A stretch of 64,000 bases of DNA. Source: Paracoccaceae bacterium. GTDB taxonomy: Bacteria > Pseudomonadota > Alphaproteobacteria > Rhodobacterales > Rhodobacteraceae. The notes under the pieces were generated by a model. That model ran no database searches, was not told where the DNA came from, and saw only the letters and a program-made list of their open reading frames with translations. Below are positions 9,063-16,574 of the stretch, in pieces (the first letter of the stretch is position 1; each line of letters begins with the position of its first letter). A program made the translations under genes and the position numbers. The stretch is taken from assembly GCA_024304985.1 (NCBI GenBank), contig JAMWZC010000002.1:496001-560000 (forward strand), given 5' to 3'.

Positions 9063-9236
9063 CGGGGTCTCCTTTGAATGAAAGGTGAAGGGCGCAAGCC
9101 GGGATGTCGTCCAGCAGGGTCCATGGAGATATCCACGCGGGGAATCCGCGAAAGATTGCGCGCGTATAGGGGAAAATGCCCGGATAGGAAAGGAAAAAGC
9201 GAAAGCAGCGTTGCCCTGTCGCCTGTTGCGGCCAGG

Positions 9237-10265
9237 TCAGGCCGTCTGTGAGGGCAGTTGAGACTGGCCAATTATCGCGATTTCATCAAGCGCCACTCCG
9301 CCTGAGGCGGCCAATGTGGCGATCTGCACGCCGTCCAGATAAAGGCTTATCCGGTCCGCGTCACTTTCATCCAGGCGCATGTCGATCACCGGGTCCTGCC
9401 CTGTGCTGTCGTCATAGACGACGATCAGACTGTCTTCCGAGGGATCGAAATCGACCAGTTGCACCGGATCGGTAATCCAGTGGCCAAGGGTCAACAGGTC
9501 GGTTCCGCGCCCGGCTGTCACGATGTCGCCGTTCCCTGCGATGATCGTGTCCGCACCATCGCCGCCGTTCAGGAAATCCACGTCAGATAGGGGCTGATCC
9601 GTATCCTGCACGCCGATCAGCAGGTCATCACCCGCGCCGCCGAACAGGGTATCAGCACCAGCGCCCCCGGACAGCGTGTCGTTGTCCAACCCGCCATGCA
9701 GGGCATCGTCGCCCGCGCCACCTGACAGATTGTCCTGACCGGGGCCGCCATGCAGGCTGTCATTGCCGTCGCCGCCCAGCAGGGTATCGTCACCACTCTG
9801 CCCGAACAGCAGGTCATCCCCGGCATCACCCACCAGAACGTCATGTCCGTTGCCGCCGTAAAGGCTGTCCTGCCCAGTTCCGCCGATCAGGCTGTCTGCG
9901 CCGTCGGCCCCGTGCAGGTCATCCCGACCATCGCCGCCGTCCAGCGTATCGTCGCCGTCGCGACCGCCGATCTGGTCGTCCCCGGACAGGCCAAGGATCA
10001 GATCATTCCCGTCCTGTCCGGCCAGAATGTTGTCCCCTGCATCCCCTGTCACCGGACCCTGTGACGTGGGTTCCGCTGGAAATGCCTCTGCCAGAAGGTC
10101 GGTCTGCCCGGCCTGTGCCGCGCCACCGCCATTGACGGAGAGAGAGGACTCCGGATTCGCGTCATCAGATGGTTCCTCGGACTCCGGGGAGTCACCGATG
10201 CCAACTATGCCGACAAAGGCCGCTCCGGCGACCATCAGACCGATGATGCCCGTCAAGACCAACAT
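9237..10265 (-). CDS. Membrane-anchored RTX (hemolysin-type) calcium-binding repeat protein
   Basis: The 342-residue protein opens with a hydrophobic helix (MLVLTGIIGLMVAGAAFVGI, residues 1-20), an acidic linker and then about 15 nonapeptide GGxGxD-type repeats (roughly residues 78-235), for example GGDGRDDLHGADGAD. These repeats form calcium-bound parallel beta-rolls. The last about 100 residues lack repeats (DFDPSEDSLIVVYDD onward) and resemble the tail found in many rhodobacterial RTX proteins. An AAGGGG ribosome-binding site precedes the ATG. It was probably inserted between the truB-side genes and rpsO, since that block is normally contiguous. Whether it is exported by a type I system or stays in the inner membrane cannot be decided; the N-terminal helix favours anchoring. 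Confidence 0.88.
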   Translation of the reverse strand: MLVLTGIIGLMVAGAAFVGIVGIGDSPESEEPSDDANPESSLSVNGGGAAQAGQTDLLAEAFPAEPTSQGPVTGDAGDNILAGQDGNDLILGLSGDDQIGGRDGDDTLDGGDGRDDLHGADGADSLIGGTGQDSLYGGNGHDVLVGDAGDDLLFGQSGDDTLLGGDGNDSLHGGPGQDNLSGGAGDDALHGGLDNDTLSGGAGADTLFGGAGDDLLIGVQDTDQPLSDVDFLNGGDGADTIIAGNGDIVTAGRGTDLLTLGHWITDPVQLVDFDPSEDSLIVVYDDSTGQDPVIDMRLDESDADRISLYLDGVQIATLAASGGVALDEIAIIGQSQLPSQTA

Positions 10266-10357
10266 GCGCCAACCCCTTACCGAACAGATGAACAGACCAC
10301 CCCATCGCCAGACAGCACAAGCCCGGGCAGCAGGTCAATTTCATTCGGGAGATATGG

Positions 10358-10684
10358 TTAATCCTCGGACGGTCGGCCGACGTCGCGGGGCAGTTCTATT
10401 TCCTGCGCCAGCTTCGAGGCCCATTCCCCGATGATCGGCAGGAATTCGATCTGCGACAGCCACCATGCCACGACCGACACAAGGATCGAAGCGCCCAGAA
10501 CCGACCCAAGCCCGAAGGCCAGCCCCCGCGCGAACTGGAACCCCACAAGACGGAACATCGAGTTGTGCACCTTCACGAAACGGTGCGAATTGAGGCGCTC
10601 CAACTCTCGCGCCAGAGAGCGGATCGCCTCGATCTGGTCGCTGGGCAGGGGGTGTTCCGTTTGGGGGCGGGTCGTGTCGGGCAT
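10358..10684 (-). CDS. DUF5665 domain-containing small membrane protein
   Basis: The 108-residue protein has a predicted cytoplasmic helix (IEAIRSLARELERLNSHRFVKVHNS) and one glycine-rich transmembrane segment (ARGLAFGLGSVLGASILVSVVAWWL, about residues 52-76). A short amphipathic tail follows. This pattern fits the DUF5665 family, whose function is unknown. The ATG at 10684 was chosen because AAAGGA lies 6 bp upstream; an upstream start would add 22 residues without a good ribosome-binding site. It follows the DUF1643 gene by 19 bp on the same strand, so the two are likely co-transcribed. Confidence 0.85.
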   Translation of the reverse strand: MPDTTRPQTEHPLPSDQIEAIRSLARELERLNSHRFVKVHNSMFRLVGFQFARGLAFGLGSVLGASILVSVVAWWLSQIEFLPIIGEWASKLAQEIELPRDVGRPSED

Positions 10685-10703
10685 GGTTTGTCCTTTCGCG
10701 CGG

Positions 10704-11240
10704 TCAGCCGAGGGCAAAGGCCGCAGACCATGAGATCGGTTGCTGTTCATAGGAGATATAGAGCGGATGTTTGGGATGTCCGTCCTTGGTCAGCCCCAGA
10801 TGATGGAGCGGGCGACCCTGCGCGCGCAACAGCCGCTCGACCGCAGGGCCGCGGTCCAGATGCGCTCCGTGGGTGCCCCACGCGGCGATGATGCGATCCT
10901 GCGCGCCCCCGGCCCAGCCACAGCTTTCCGCGATGGCCGCGTCATTGGCGGGCCCCACGGGATCCGTTGCGGCGCGCATGGCGCGTGGATCGGTGTCGCG
11001 CCACGCAAAGATATTGGTCACACGAAAGCCGCCAAAGCCCAGCGCACGGGCGCGGCGTTCGCAGCGCTCGACCGTGGGGTCGTTCTGCACTTCGGTCGCG
11101 GTCGAGGGGTTGAGCATCACGAACAGCGCGCGCGGGGCGTCCGGGTTCCAGACCCGGGTCAGCAGATAGCGATACCGCTCGCAATCCGAGTAAACCGCCG
11201 TGGACCGGGCGTCACCCTTGAGGAAATCACGCGTGATCAT
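10704..11240 (-). CDS. DUF1643 domain-containing protein
   Basis: The 178-residue protein shows the DUF1643 hallmarks: RYLLTRVWNPDAPRALFVMLNPSTA near the N terminus, then DPTVERCERRARALGFGGFRVTNIFAWR, and a late GxTKDGHPKHPLYI motif. The biochemical role of this widespread cytoplasmic family is unknown. The start at 11240 (MITRDFL) matches the family. It follows truB by 46 bp and precedes a DUF5665 gene. Both lie inside what is normally an uninterrupted truB-rpsO junction. Confidence 0.9.
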   Translation of the reverse strand: MITRDFLKGDARSTAVYSDCERYRYLLTRVWNPDAPRALFVMLNPSTATEVQNDPTVERCERRARALGFGGFRVTNIFAWRDTDPRAMRAATDPVGPANDAAIAESCGWAGGAQDRIIAAWGTHGAHLDRGPAVERLLRAQGRPLHHLGLTKDGHPKHPLYISYEQQPISWSAAFALG

Positions 11241-11286
11241 GCCCCGGTTGTGCCTTGCATGCCCCGAATTTGCAAGCTGGCTGGCG

Positions 11287-12195
11287 TCAATCCCGGTTGA
11301 AGACGCGCGACGGGTGCAGCTCGCCCGCCTTGTAGATGCCCACGGCGATGGCGCGGCCGTCAAGGCTGGCCCAGGCCTCGTCGCCGTAATCGACGTCGGA
11401 CGCCAGCACCATGCCGGGATTGCCGTTGCGCAGGCGGGCGGCCCCCTCGGGCGTGCAGCGCAGTTCGGGCAGATCGGCCAGCCCCGTTTCCAGCGGCAGG
11501 ACATGCGCATCCAGATCCGGCGTGCGGGCCAGTGCGTCGATTTGCTCCAGCGTGAGACCATCCTCGGCCTCGAAGGGGCCGGACCAGAGGCGGCGCAGCG
11601 TGACGACATGGGCGCGGCAGCCAAGTTTCTCGCCCAGATCGCGTGCGATGGAGCGGACATAGCCGCCCTTGCCGCAGGTCATTTCCAGCACGACATGATC
11701 GGTGTCGGGGCGGTCGGTCATTACCAGTTCCTCGACCCACAAGGGCCGTGCGGCGATCTCGAATTCCGCGTCATCGCGGGCCAGCTTATAGGCGCGTTCC
11801 CCGTCGATCTTGACGGCGGAAAAGCGCGGCGGCACCTGCATCACATCGCCTACGAACGCGTGCAGCGCCTCCTTGATGGTGGCGTCATCGGGGCGGATGT
11901 CGGAGGTGGCGATCACCTCGCCCTCGGCATCGTCGGTATTGGTGGCCTGACCCAACCGGATCGTGAAGCGGTACGCCTTCAGCGCATCGGTGATATAGGG
12001 GACGGTCTTTGTCGCCTCGCCCAAAGCCACGGCCAGAACACCCGTCGCTTCGGGGTCGAGCGTGCCCGCATGGCCCGCCTTGTTCGCGTCCAGCGCCCAG
12101 CGGACCTTGTTGACCACGGCGGTCGAGGTCAGCCCGGCAGGTTTGTCCACCACCAGCCAGCCCGAAATGTCACGACCCTTGCGCTTGCGTCCCAT
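11287..12195 (-). CDS. truB: tRNA pseudouridine(55) synthase TruB
   Basis: The 302-residue enzyme isomerises U55 in the T-loop of tRNAs. The catalytic motif [14 protein letters not shown] places the active aspartate at residue 47. The [12 protein letters not shown] and [16 protein letters not shown] motifs and a short C-terminal PUA-like region ([16 protein letters not shown]) complete the family pattern, and length is normal. It lies downstream of rbfA, with a phosphodiester glycosidase gene between, preserving the rbfA-truB-rpsO-pnp order with additions. Confidence 0.97.
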   Translation of the reverse strand: MGRKRKGRDISGWLVVDKPAGLTSTAVVNKVRWALDANKAGHAGTLDPEATGVLAVALGEATKTVPYITDALKAYRFTIRLGQATNTDDAEGEVIATSDIRPDDATIKEALHAFVGDVMQVPPRFSAVKIDGERAYKLARDDAEFEIAARPLWVEELVMTDRPDTDHVVLEMTCGKGGYVRSIARDLGEKLGCRAHVVTLRRLWSGPFEAEDGLTLEQIDALARTPDLDAHVLPLETGLADLPELRCTPEGAARLRNGNPGMVLASDVDYGDEAWASLDGRAIAVGIYKAGELHPSRVFNRD

Positions 12196-12287
12196 GGTTC
12201 CGTCCCGTTGTTGTCAGAGCGCGGGGCCTAGCCCAAGGGGGGCAGTCTGTCAAACGCGGGCGTTGCGTGGTCCGTCTGCGGGGAAAT

Positions 12288-12308
12288 GAGTATTTGGGGC
12301 AAGATGAA
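12288..12308 (+). repeat. Dispersed intergenic repeat, copy A
   Basis: The copy reads GAG TATTTGGGGCAAGATGAA. It lies in the 119-bp spacer between a phosphodiester glycosidase gene and truB (both minus strand). Four similar copies occur elsewhere (16466, 19980, 29457 and 33460), all intergenic, sharing the core TATTT..GG.A.GA.GAA. Confidence 0.6.
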
Positions 12309-12314
12309 CGGGGG

Positions 12315-13061
12315 TCAATCGGATTTGGGCACGGGCAGGCCGATGATCGGGCCCATGCGGAAGCCGGAGTCCGCGCGGTTAAGTTGCGGTGCGTGCAGAC
12401 GCGAGATATTGCCGTCAAAATAGAGCGCCTGCGGCAGGCCCAGCGCGTCGCGGAAGAAACGGGCGAACTGATGGAAGGTCACCGGGTTGCGCGAGATGGC
12501 AAAGACCGCGCGGTCGCCTTCTGTTGTCGTGCCCACCCCGTTGCGGATATAGCGCGAGGTGCTGTCGGGCAGGAAACGCGGGTGCAAGGCGCCGTCAATC
12601 ACCAGCATCGGCCCCGATTGCGTCGCCGCGCGGCAAGCGGGCTGCTCGCGCTGATAGCGCAGGGTCTCGATCACCCGCGCGCTGGTTTCGGTCAGGCAGA
12701 GCAGACCATTGGGTAGCAGGCCGAAATTGCCGAAACTCTCGCGGGTTTGCAGCGGGGCCAGTGTTTCGCCGTCCTCGATATAGAGTCCCACAGGGCGTCG
12801 GTCGGTGTGATACATGCCGGCGTTCATCGCGAAGCCAAGGGTTTGCCCCTGCGCGGCCAGCATGTCTTCGATGGCCGAGAAATGCCCGTAGGGGCGGTCG
12901 GCGGCGTCGTTCAGGAACAGCTCCAGCCGCTGGCGGGTGGGATCGACCTCGCAGATTGCATAGAGAATGCCGTCATGCGTCACCTCGCGGCAATCCAGTG
13001 CCTGCGCCGGTGCGGTGCCAACCCCGGCCAGCAGGGCGGCGAGCGCCAAAAGGGCGCGCAT
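12315..13061 (-). CDS. Secreted phosphodiester glycosidase-family (NAGPA/DUF2233) protein
   Basis: The 248-residue protein has a signal peptide ([21 protein letters not shown]) and the NAGPA-like fold signatures: FAMNAGMYHTDRRPVGLYIEDG, NFGLLPNGLL, QSGPMLVIDG, VGTTTEGDRAVFAIS and ALYFDGNISRL. Related proteins cleave sugar phosphodiesters, and the family includes bacterial enzymes acting on cell-wall or exopolysaccharide sugars; the substrate here is unknown. The ATG at 13061 overlaps the rbfA stop (TGATG), giving tight translational coupling; a GTG one codon upstream is an alternative. A secreted hydrolase inside a translation-factor operon is odd but recurs in Rhodobacterales. Confidence 0.85.
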   Translation of the reverse strand: MRALLALAALLAGVGTAPAQALDCREVTHDGILYAICEVDPTRQRLELFLNDAADRPYGHFSAIEDMLAAQGQTLGFAMNAGMYHTDRRPVGLYIEDGETLAPLQTRESFGNFGLLPNGLLCLTETSARVIETLRYQREQPACRAATQSGPMLVIDGALHPRFLPDSTSRYIRNGVGTTTEGDRAVFAISRNPVTFHQFARFFRDALGLPQALYFDGNISRLHAPQLNRADSGFRMGPIIGLPVPKSD

Positions 13062-13459
13062 CACTCCTCGATGTCGCGCCGGACCTCGTCCTGCGCGAAA
13101 AGGCGGCGGGTTTCATCCATGCGGTCGAAGGTCTCGTCCAGCTGGAAGCGCAGTTCCGGCACGAATTTCAGCGTCAGCTTCTTGCCGATGATCCGCCGGA
13201 TCTCGCCCTTGTTGCGGGCGAGCAGCTTGAGAACCTCGTCCTTGCCTTGACCACCCAGGGGCAGGACATAGATCGTGGCCACGCGCAGATCGGGGTTCAC
13301 CCGCACCTCGCCCACGGTGATGGACATGCGGTTCAGGTCGGGGTCGTGAATGTCGCCACGCAGCAGCACCTCGGACAAGGTGCGGCGGATCAATTCGCCG
13401 ACGCGCAGCTGACGTTGGCCGGGGCCGGTGGAAGATGTGCTTTTTGCCATGCCGCCCAT
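13061..13459 (-). CDS. rbfA: Ribosome-binding factor A
   Basis: The 132-residue protein has the RbfA KH-like fold signature: [26 protein letters not shown], then the [24 protein letters not shown] strand-turn region, and the closing [15 protein letters not shown]. RbfA binds the 30S subunit during late 16S rRNA maturation and is important in cold. It is the first gene of a minus-strand run leading to truB and diverges from dapB across 56 bp, a compact two-way promoter region. Its stop overlaps the next start. Confidence 0.95.
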   Translation of the reverse strand: MGGMAKSTSSTGPGQRQLRVGELIRRTLSEVLLRGDIHDPDLNRMSITVGEVRVNPDLRVATIYVLPLGGQGKDEVLKLLARNKGEIRRIIGKKLTLKFVPELRFQLDETFDRMDETRRLFAQDEVRRDIEE

Positions 13460-13515
13460 CTAAGCTGTCCGGCGGGCTTTGCCAAGCCGCCGTTGCTTGG
13501 ATATGAGGGGCGCAG

Positions 13516-14355
13516 ATGACAGCGGGAGCGGATAGCATGACGGACAAGCCGGGAATCGTGGTGACGGGCGCATCGGGGCGGATGGGCCGGATGCTGGTGC
13601 AGACCATCACGGACAGCGATCAGGCGCGTCTGGTGGGCGCGGTGGAACGTGCGGGCCATGACTGGATCGGGCAGGATCTGGGTGTCGCCATTGGGGGGGC
13701 GGCGCTGGGGGTGACCGTGACGGATGATCCGCTGGAGGCCTTTGCACGCGCGCAGGCGGTGATCGACTTCACCAGCCCGGCAGCGACGGTGGAATTTGCG
13801 GCATTGGCCGCGCAGGCGCGCGCCGTGCATGTGATCGGCACCACGGGCCTCTCCGAGGATGATCTGGCCGCGATCAAGGCCGCCGCGCGCCATGCGGTCG
13901 TCGTGCGGGCCGGGAACATGTCCTTGGGCGTCAATCTGTTGGTGCAGCTGACAAAGCGCGTGGCCGCCGCACTGGACGCCGATTTCGACATCGAGGTGAT
14001 CGAGGCGCATCACAACCGCAAGGTCGATGCGCCCTCGGGCACGGCGCTGATGCTGGGCGAGGCGGCGGCCATCGGGCGCGGCGTGCGGCTGGAGGATGTG
14101 CGCGATGTCGCGCGCGAGGGGATGACCGGCGCGCGGGAGCGGGGACATATCGGCTTTTCCGCCATTCGCGGCGGCGACATCGTGGGCGAGCATGACGTGA
14201 TGTTCGCCGCCCCCGGCGAGCGGATCATTCTGCGCCATATCGCCACCGACCGGGCCGTGTTCGCACGCGGCGCGCTGAAGGCGGCGCTCTGGGGGCAGGG
14301 GCGGCATCCGGGTGAATATGACATGGTCGACGTTCTGGGATTGGGCGCACAGTAG
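13516..14355 (+). CDS. dapB: 4-hydroxy-tetrahydrodipicolinate reductase
   Basis: This 279-residue enzyme reduces the dehydrated dipicolinate intermediate in the diaminopimelate/lysine pathway using NAD(P)H. The Rossmann motif [13 protein letters not shown] is at about residues 15-27. The catalytic [15 protein letters not shown] segment carries His165-His166 and Lys169. Length is normal. An ATG at 13537 is an alternative start, but 13516 has a GAGGGG-type ribosome-binding site. The gene is divergent from rbfA. dapD and dapE are elsewhere in the window, so the lysine pathway is not one operon. Confidence 0.97.
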   Translation: MTAGADSMTDKPGIVVTGASGRMGRMLVQTITDSDQARLVGAVERAGHDWIGQDLGVAIGGAALGVTVTDDPLEAFARAQAVIDFTSPAATVEFAALAAQARAVHVIGTTGLSEDDLAAIKAAARHAVVVRAGNMSLGVNLLVQLTKRVAAALDADFDIEVIEAHHNRKVDAPSGTALMLGEAAAIGRGVRLEDVRDVAREGMTGARERGHIGFSAIRGGDIVGEHDVMFAAPGERIILRHIATDRAVFARGALKAALWGQGRHPGEYDMVDVLGLGAQ

Positions 14356-14380
14356 AGCGGAAGCCGCACTCCGCAGGGAT

Positions 14381-14396
14381 CGGCAGGAAGCTGCCG
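14381..14396 (+). terminator. Small hairpin after dapB (weak terminator candidate)
   Basis: The arms cggcag and ctgccg form a 6-bp stem with a gaag loop, 26 bp after the dapB stop. No T-run follows, so termination strength is doubtful. Confidence 0.35.
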
Positions 14397-14483
14397 AGCC
14401 TCGCGCGGATGTGACCTGCCCACTGATCCGAATCCGGTGTTCTGGCGTATTATCTGCAAATACCCCGCAAACACGCCGAGGTT

Positions 14484-14864
14484 ATGATGAGACTTGCTGC
14501 CCTGATCCTGAGCTTGTCGCTGGCTGTTCCCGCCATGGCCCCTGCCGTGGCCGAGCAGTTCACGCCGATCCCTGACGAGAATGCGTTTCTGTCCACCGTC
14601 GCAGGCAAGGACCTGCGGTTGAAAGGCTATGGCCCCATTGTCGTGCGCCTGACCGTGCAGCCGGATGGAGAGATCACGGGGCGGGGTCTGGGATGGGACG
14701 TCACGGGCGCATGGCGCTGGCAGGACGGGCTGTTCTGCCGCGATCTGAACTGGGGCGGCAGCGATCTGGGTCAGAATTGTCAGGCCGTGCTGGTGCAGGG
14801 CCAGACTGTGCGCTTCGTATCCGACGCGGGCAAAGGCGATTACGCGGATTTCGCGCTGCAATAG
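14484..14864 (+). CDS. Small secreted protein of unknown function
   Basis: The 126-residue product begins with a clear signal peptide (MMRLAALILSLSLAVPAMAPAVA). The mature part contains a short domain with AGKDLRLKGYGPIVVRLTVQPDGEITGRGLGWDVTG, followed by WRWQDGLFCRDLNWGGSDLGQNCQAV with two cysteines that could form a disulfide in the periplasm. Similar small exported proteins occur next to dapB in Rhodobacterales, where they are sometimes mislabelled as dihydrodipicolinate reductase; nothing in the sequence supports that. The function is unknown. It is convergent with the SDHAF4-like gene, 18 bp apart. Confidence 0.8.
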   Translation: MMRLAALILSLSLAVPAMAPAVAEQFTPIPDENAFLSTVAGKDLRLKGYGPIVVRLTVQPDGEITGRGLGWDVTGAWRWQDGLFCRDLNWGGSDLGQNCQAVLVQGQTVRFVSDAGKGDYADFALQ

Positions 14865-14882
14865 CCCCGGCGGCTCGCGCCA

Positions 14883-15074
14883 TCAGAAGTCGATGGCGAT
14901 GCCCTTTTTTTCCCAATCACCAAAGCGCACGGGTTCGGGACCGTTGCGCCCGCCCAACTCCTTGGGCAGGGCCAAATCCTGAGTACGCAGGCGGCGCTCT
15001 TCGGCCTCGGCCAATGCCCGCTGGGCGGCGGGGGGCAGGTCGCGTTTGTCGTGGTGCGGCGTCTCGTCTGTCAC
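14883..15074 (-). CDS. DUF1674/SDHAF4-like succinate dehydrogenase assembly factor
   Basis: The 63-residue protein ends with the DUF1674 signature (PKELGGRNGPEPVRFGDWEKKGIAIDF). This is the conserved C-terminal tail of the mitochondrial succinate dehydrogenase assembly factor SDHAF4, which binds flavinylated SdhA before it joins SdhB. The start is a GTG at 15072-15074, chosen because AGAAGGAAG lies 6 bp upstream and the next residues (TDETPHHDKRDLPPAAQRALAEAEERR) look like the usual variable N terminus. The gene diverges from the RsmB-like gene. sdhA itself is not in the window. Confidence 0.85.
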   Translation of the reverse strand: MTDETPHHDKRDLPPAAQRALAEAEERRLRTQDLALPKELGGRNGPEPVRFGDWEKKGIAIDF

Positions 15075-15140
15075 GGCTGTCTTCCTTCTGGTCACAGCCC
15101 TTGATATACGGCGCAACCGCCCGCAAGCAAGGACCCTGCC

Positions 15141-16406
15141 ATGGCCGCTTCCCAGACTTCCGCGCGCCAAGTGGCGCATCACCTGCTGGACCAGATCACC
15201 GGCGAGGGGCGGCTGATGCCAGAACTTCTGGCTGCGGGGGCATTGGACCGGCTTGATCCGGCTGATCGCGCGCGGGCGCAGCGGTTGGCGCTGGACACAT
15301 TGCGCGGCCTGGAACGGGCCGACCGTCTGCTTGAGAAACATCTGCGGAAGACTCCCCCCCTGACCGTGCGCAACATGCTGCGTCTGGCCACGGTCGAGAT
15401 CTGCATGGGCGGCGACGCGCATGGCGTGGTGAACGAGGCGGTGGCGATCGTCGGCAAGGACAAGCGGACCGGCGCCCTCAAGGGGCTGGTCAATGCGGTG
15501 CTGCGCAAGATCGCGGTCGAGGGGCCTGCGGCCTGGGCCAAGCTGCGTGTGCCGCGCTTGCCGAATTGGCTGCGTGATCCGTTGGTCGAGGGCTATGGCG
15601 CTTCGGTCGTGGCAGCGATGGAGGCGGTGCAATTCGCGACACCCCCGCTGGACCTGACGCCGAAGGGCGATGCGGAGGAGGTGGCGGCGGCGGTGGCCGG
15701 CGTCGTGCTGCCGACAGGATCGGTGCGGCTTGCCGCGGCGGGGCAGGTGACGGCGCTGCCGGGCTATGACAGCGGCGCGTGGTGGGTGCAGGATGCGGCG
15801 GCGGCGATCCCGGCGCGGGTTCTGGCGGTGCGGCCGGGCGAGCGTGTGCTGGACATGTGCGCGGCACCGGGTGGCAAGACGATGCAGCTTGCGGCCGCCG
15901 GGGCCGCGGTGACAGCGCTGGATATATCCGAGGCGCGGATGGCGCGGGTGGCGTCCAATCTGGCGCGCACAGGGCTGACGGCGACGCTGGTCGTGGGCGA
16001 TGCGATGACGCATCAAGGACAGTATGATGCCATCCTGCTGGATGCGCCCTGTTCCGCCACGGGCACCATCCGGCGGCATCCCGATCTGCCCCATGCCAAG
16101 GACGGGTCCGATTTCGGCGCGCTGATCGAGATGCAGGCCCAGATGCTGGATCACGCGCTGACCCTGCTGAAACCGGGGGGGCGGCTGGTCTATTGCACCT
16201 GTTCTCTGCTTCCCGATGAGGGCGAGGTTCAGGTGGACGAGGCGCTGGAACGGCACCCGGGCCTGACGGTGGACCGTGCCGCCCTTGATCTGCCGGGGCT
16301 TGATCCCGCATGGATCACGCCCGAGGGCGGGTTGCGGCTGCGCCCTGATTTTTGGGCGGATCAGGGCGGGATGGACGGGTTCTATATCGCCTGCCTGCGC
16401 GTCTGA
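15141..16406 (+). CDS. RsmB-like 16S rRNA (cytosine-C5) methyltransferase
   Basis: The 421-residue protein joins an N-terminal NusB-like RNA-binding domain (about residues 5-135) to a C-terminal AdoMet methyltransferase. The AdoMet loop is DMCAAPGGK (238-246). The two cysteines of m5C methyltransferases are present: Cys304 in DAPCSATGTIRRHPD and the catalytic-nucleophile candidate Cys354 in YCTCSLLPDEGE. Domain order matches RsmB/Fmu, which methylates C967 of 16S rRNA; site specificity is inferred from the family. The heparinase-like gene follows after a 168-bp spacer rich in hairpins. Confidence 0.93.
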   Translation: MAASQTSARQVAHHLLDQITGEGRLMPELLAAGALDRLDPADRARAQRLALDTLRGLERADRLLEKHLRKTPPLTVRNMLRLATVEICMGGDAHGVVNEAVAIVGKDKRTGALKGLVNAVLRKIAVEGPAAWAKLRVPRLPNWLRDPLVEGYGASVVAAMEAVQFATPPLDLTPKGDAEEVAAAVAGVVLPTGSVRLAAAGQVTALPGYDSGAWWVQDAAAAIPARVLAVRPGERVLDMCAAPGGKTMQLAAAGAAVTALDISEARMARVASNLARTGLTATLVVGDAMTHQGQYDAILLDAPCSATGTIRRHPDLPHAKDGSDFGALIEMQAQMLDHALTLLKPGGRLVYCTCSLLPDEGEVQVDEALERHPGLTVDRAALDLPGLDPAWITPEGGLRLRPDFWADQGGMDGFYIACLRV

Positions 16407-16418
16407 GGCTGGCCTTGC

Positions 16419-16460
16419 CGGGGGCGTCTGCCCCCGGCGTTCAGCGGCGCTGAACGCCTC
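16419..16460 (+). terminator. Paired hairpins after the RsmB-like gene
   Basis: Two stems lie in tandem: gccgggggc/gcccccggc (9 bp, loop gtct), then gttcagc/gctgaac (7 bp, loop ggc). There is no T-run, so they could be a Rho-assisted or weak terminator or an mRNA-stabilising structure. A dispersed repeat copy begins 6 bp downstream. Confidence 0.5.
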
Positions 16461-16465
16461 CCCCG

Positions 16466-16488
16466 AGGATATTTCGGGCAAGAAGAAG
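16466..16488 (+). repeat. Dispersed intergenic repeat, copy B
   Basis: The core reads GATATTTCGGGCAAGAAGAA. It sits between the RsmB-like gene and the heparinase II/III-like gene, directly after two hairpins. It matches copies at 12288, 19980, 29457 and 33460. Confidence 0.6.
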
Positions 16489-16574
16489 CCCGCCGGGGAA
16501 TTCAGCGGTGACTTGCAGAATGGGCCGCGCTATGCTGCCCCAAAGACGCGTCAACCCGCGCGAGAGGCAGAGCA

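Noticed and set aside
6957-9077. A 706-codon open frame on the plus strand opposite pnp and rpsO
   Set aside because: Antisense to two essential, well-recognised genes; the composition is typical of a shadow frame.
14440-14475. Sequence tatctgcaaatacccc as a sixth copy of the dispersed repeat
   Set aside because: It shares only a short stretch with copies D and E and lacks the GAWGAA end.
14883-16481. A 532-residue minus-strand protein ending in the DUF1674 sequence
   Set aside because: Only its last 63 codons look coding (the SDHAF4-like gene with a GTG start and a good ribosome-binding site). The rest is antisense to the RsmB-like gene.
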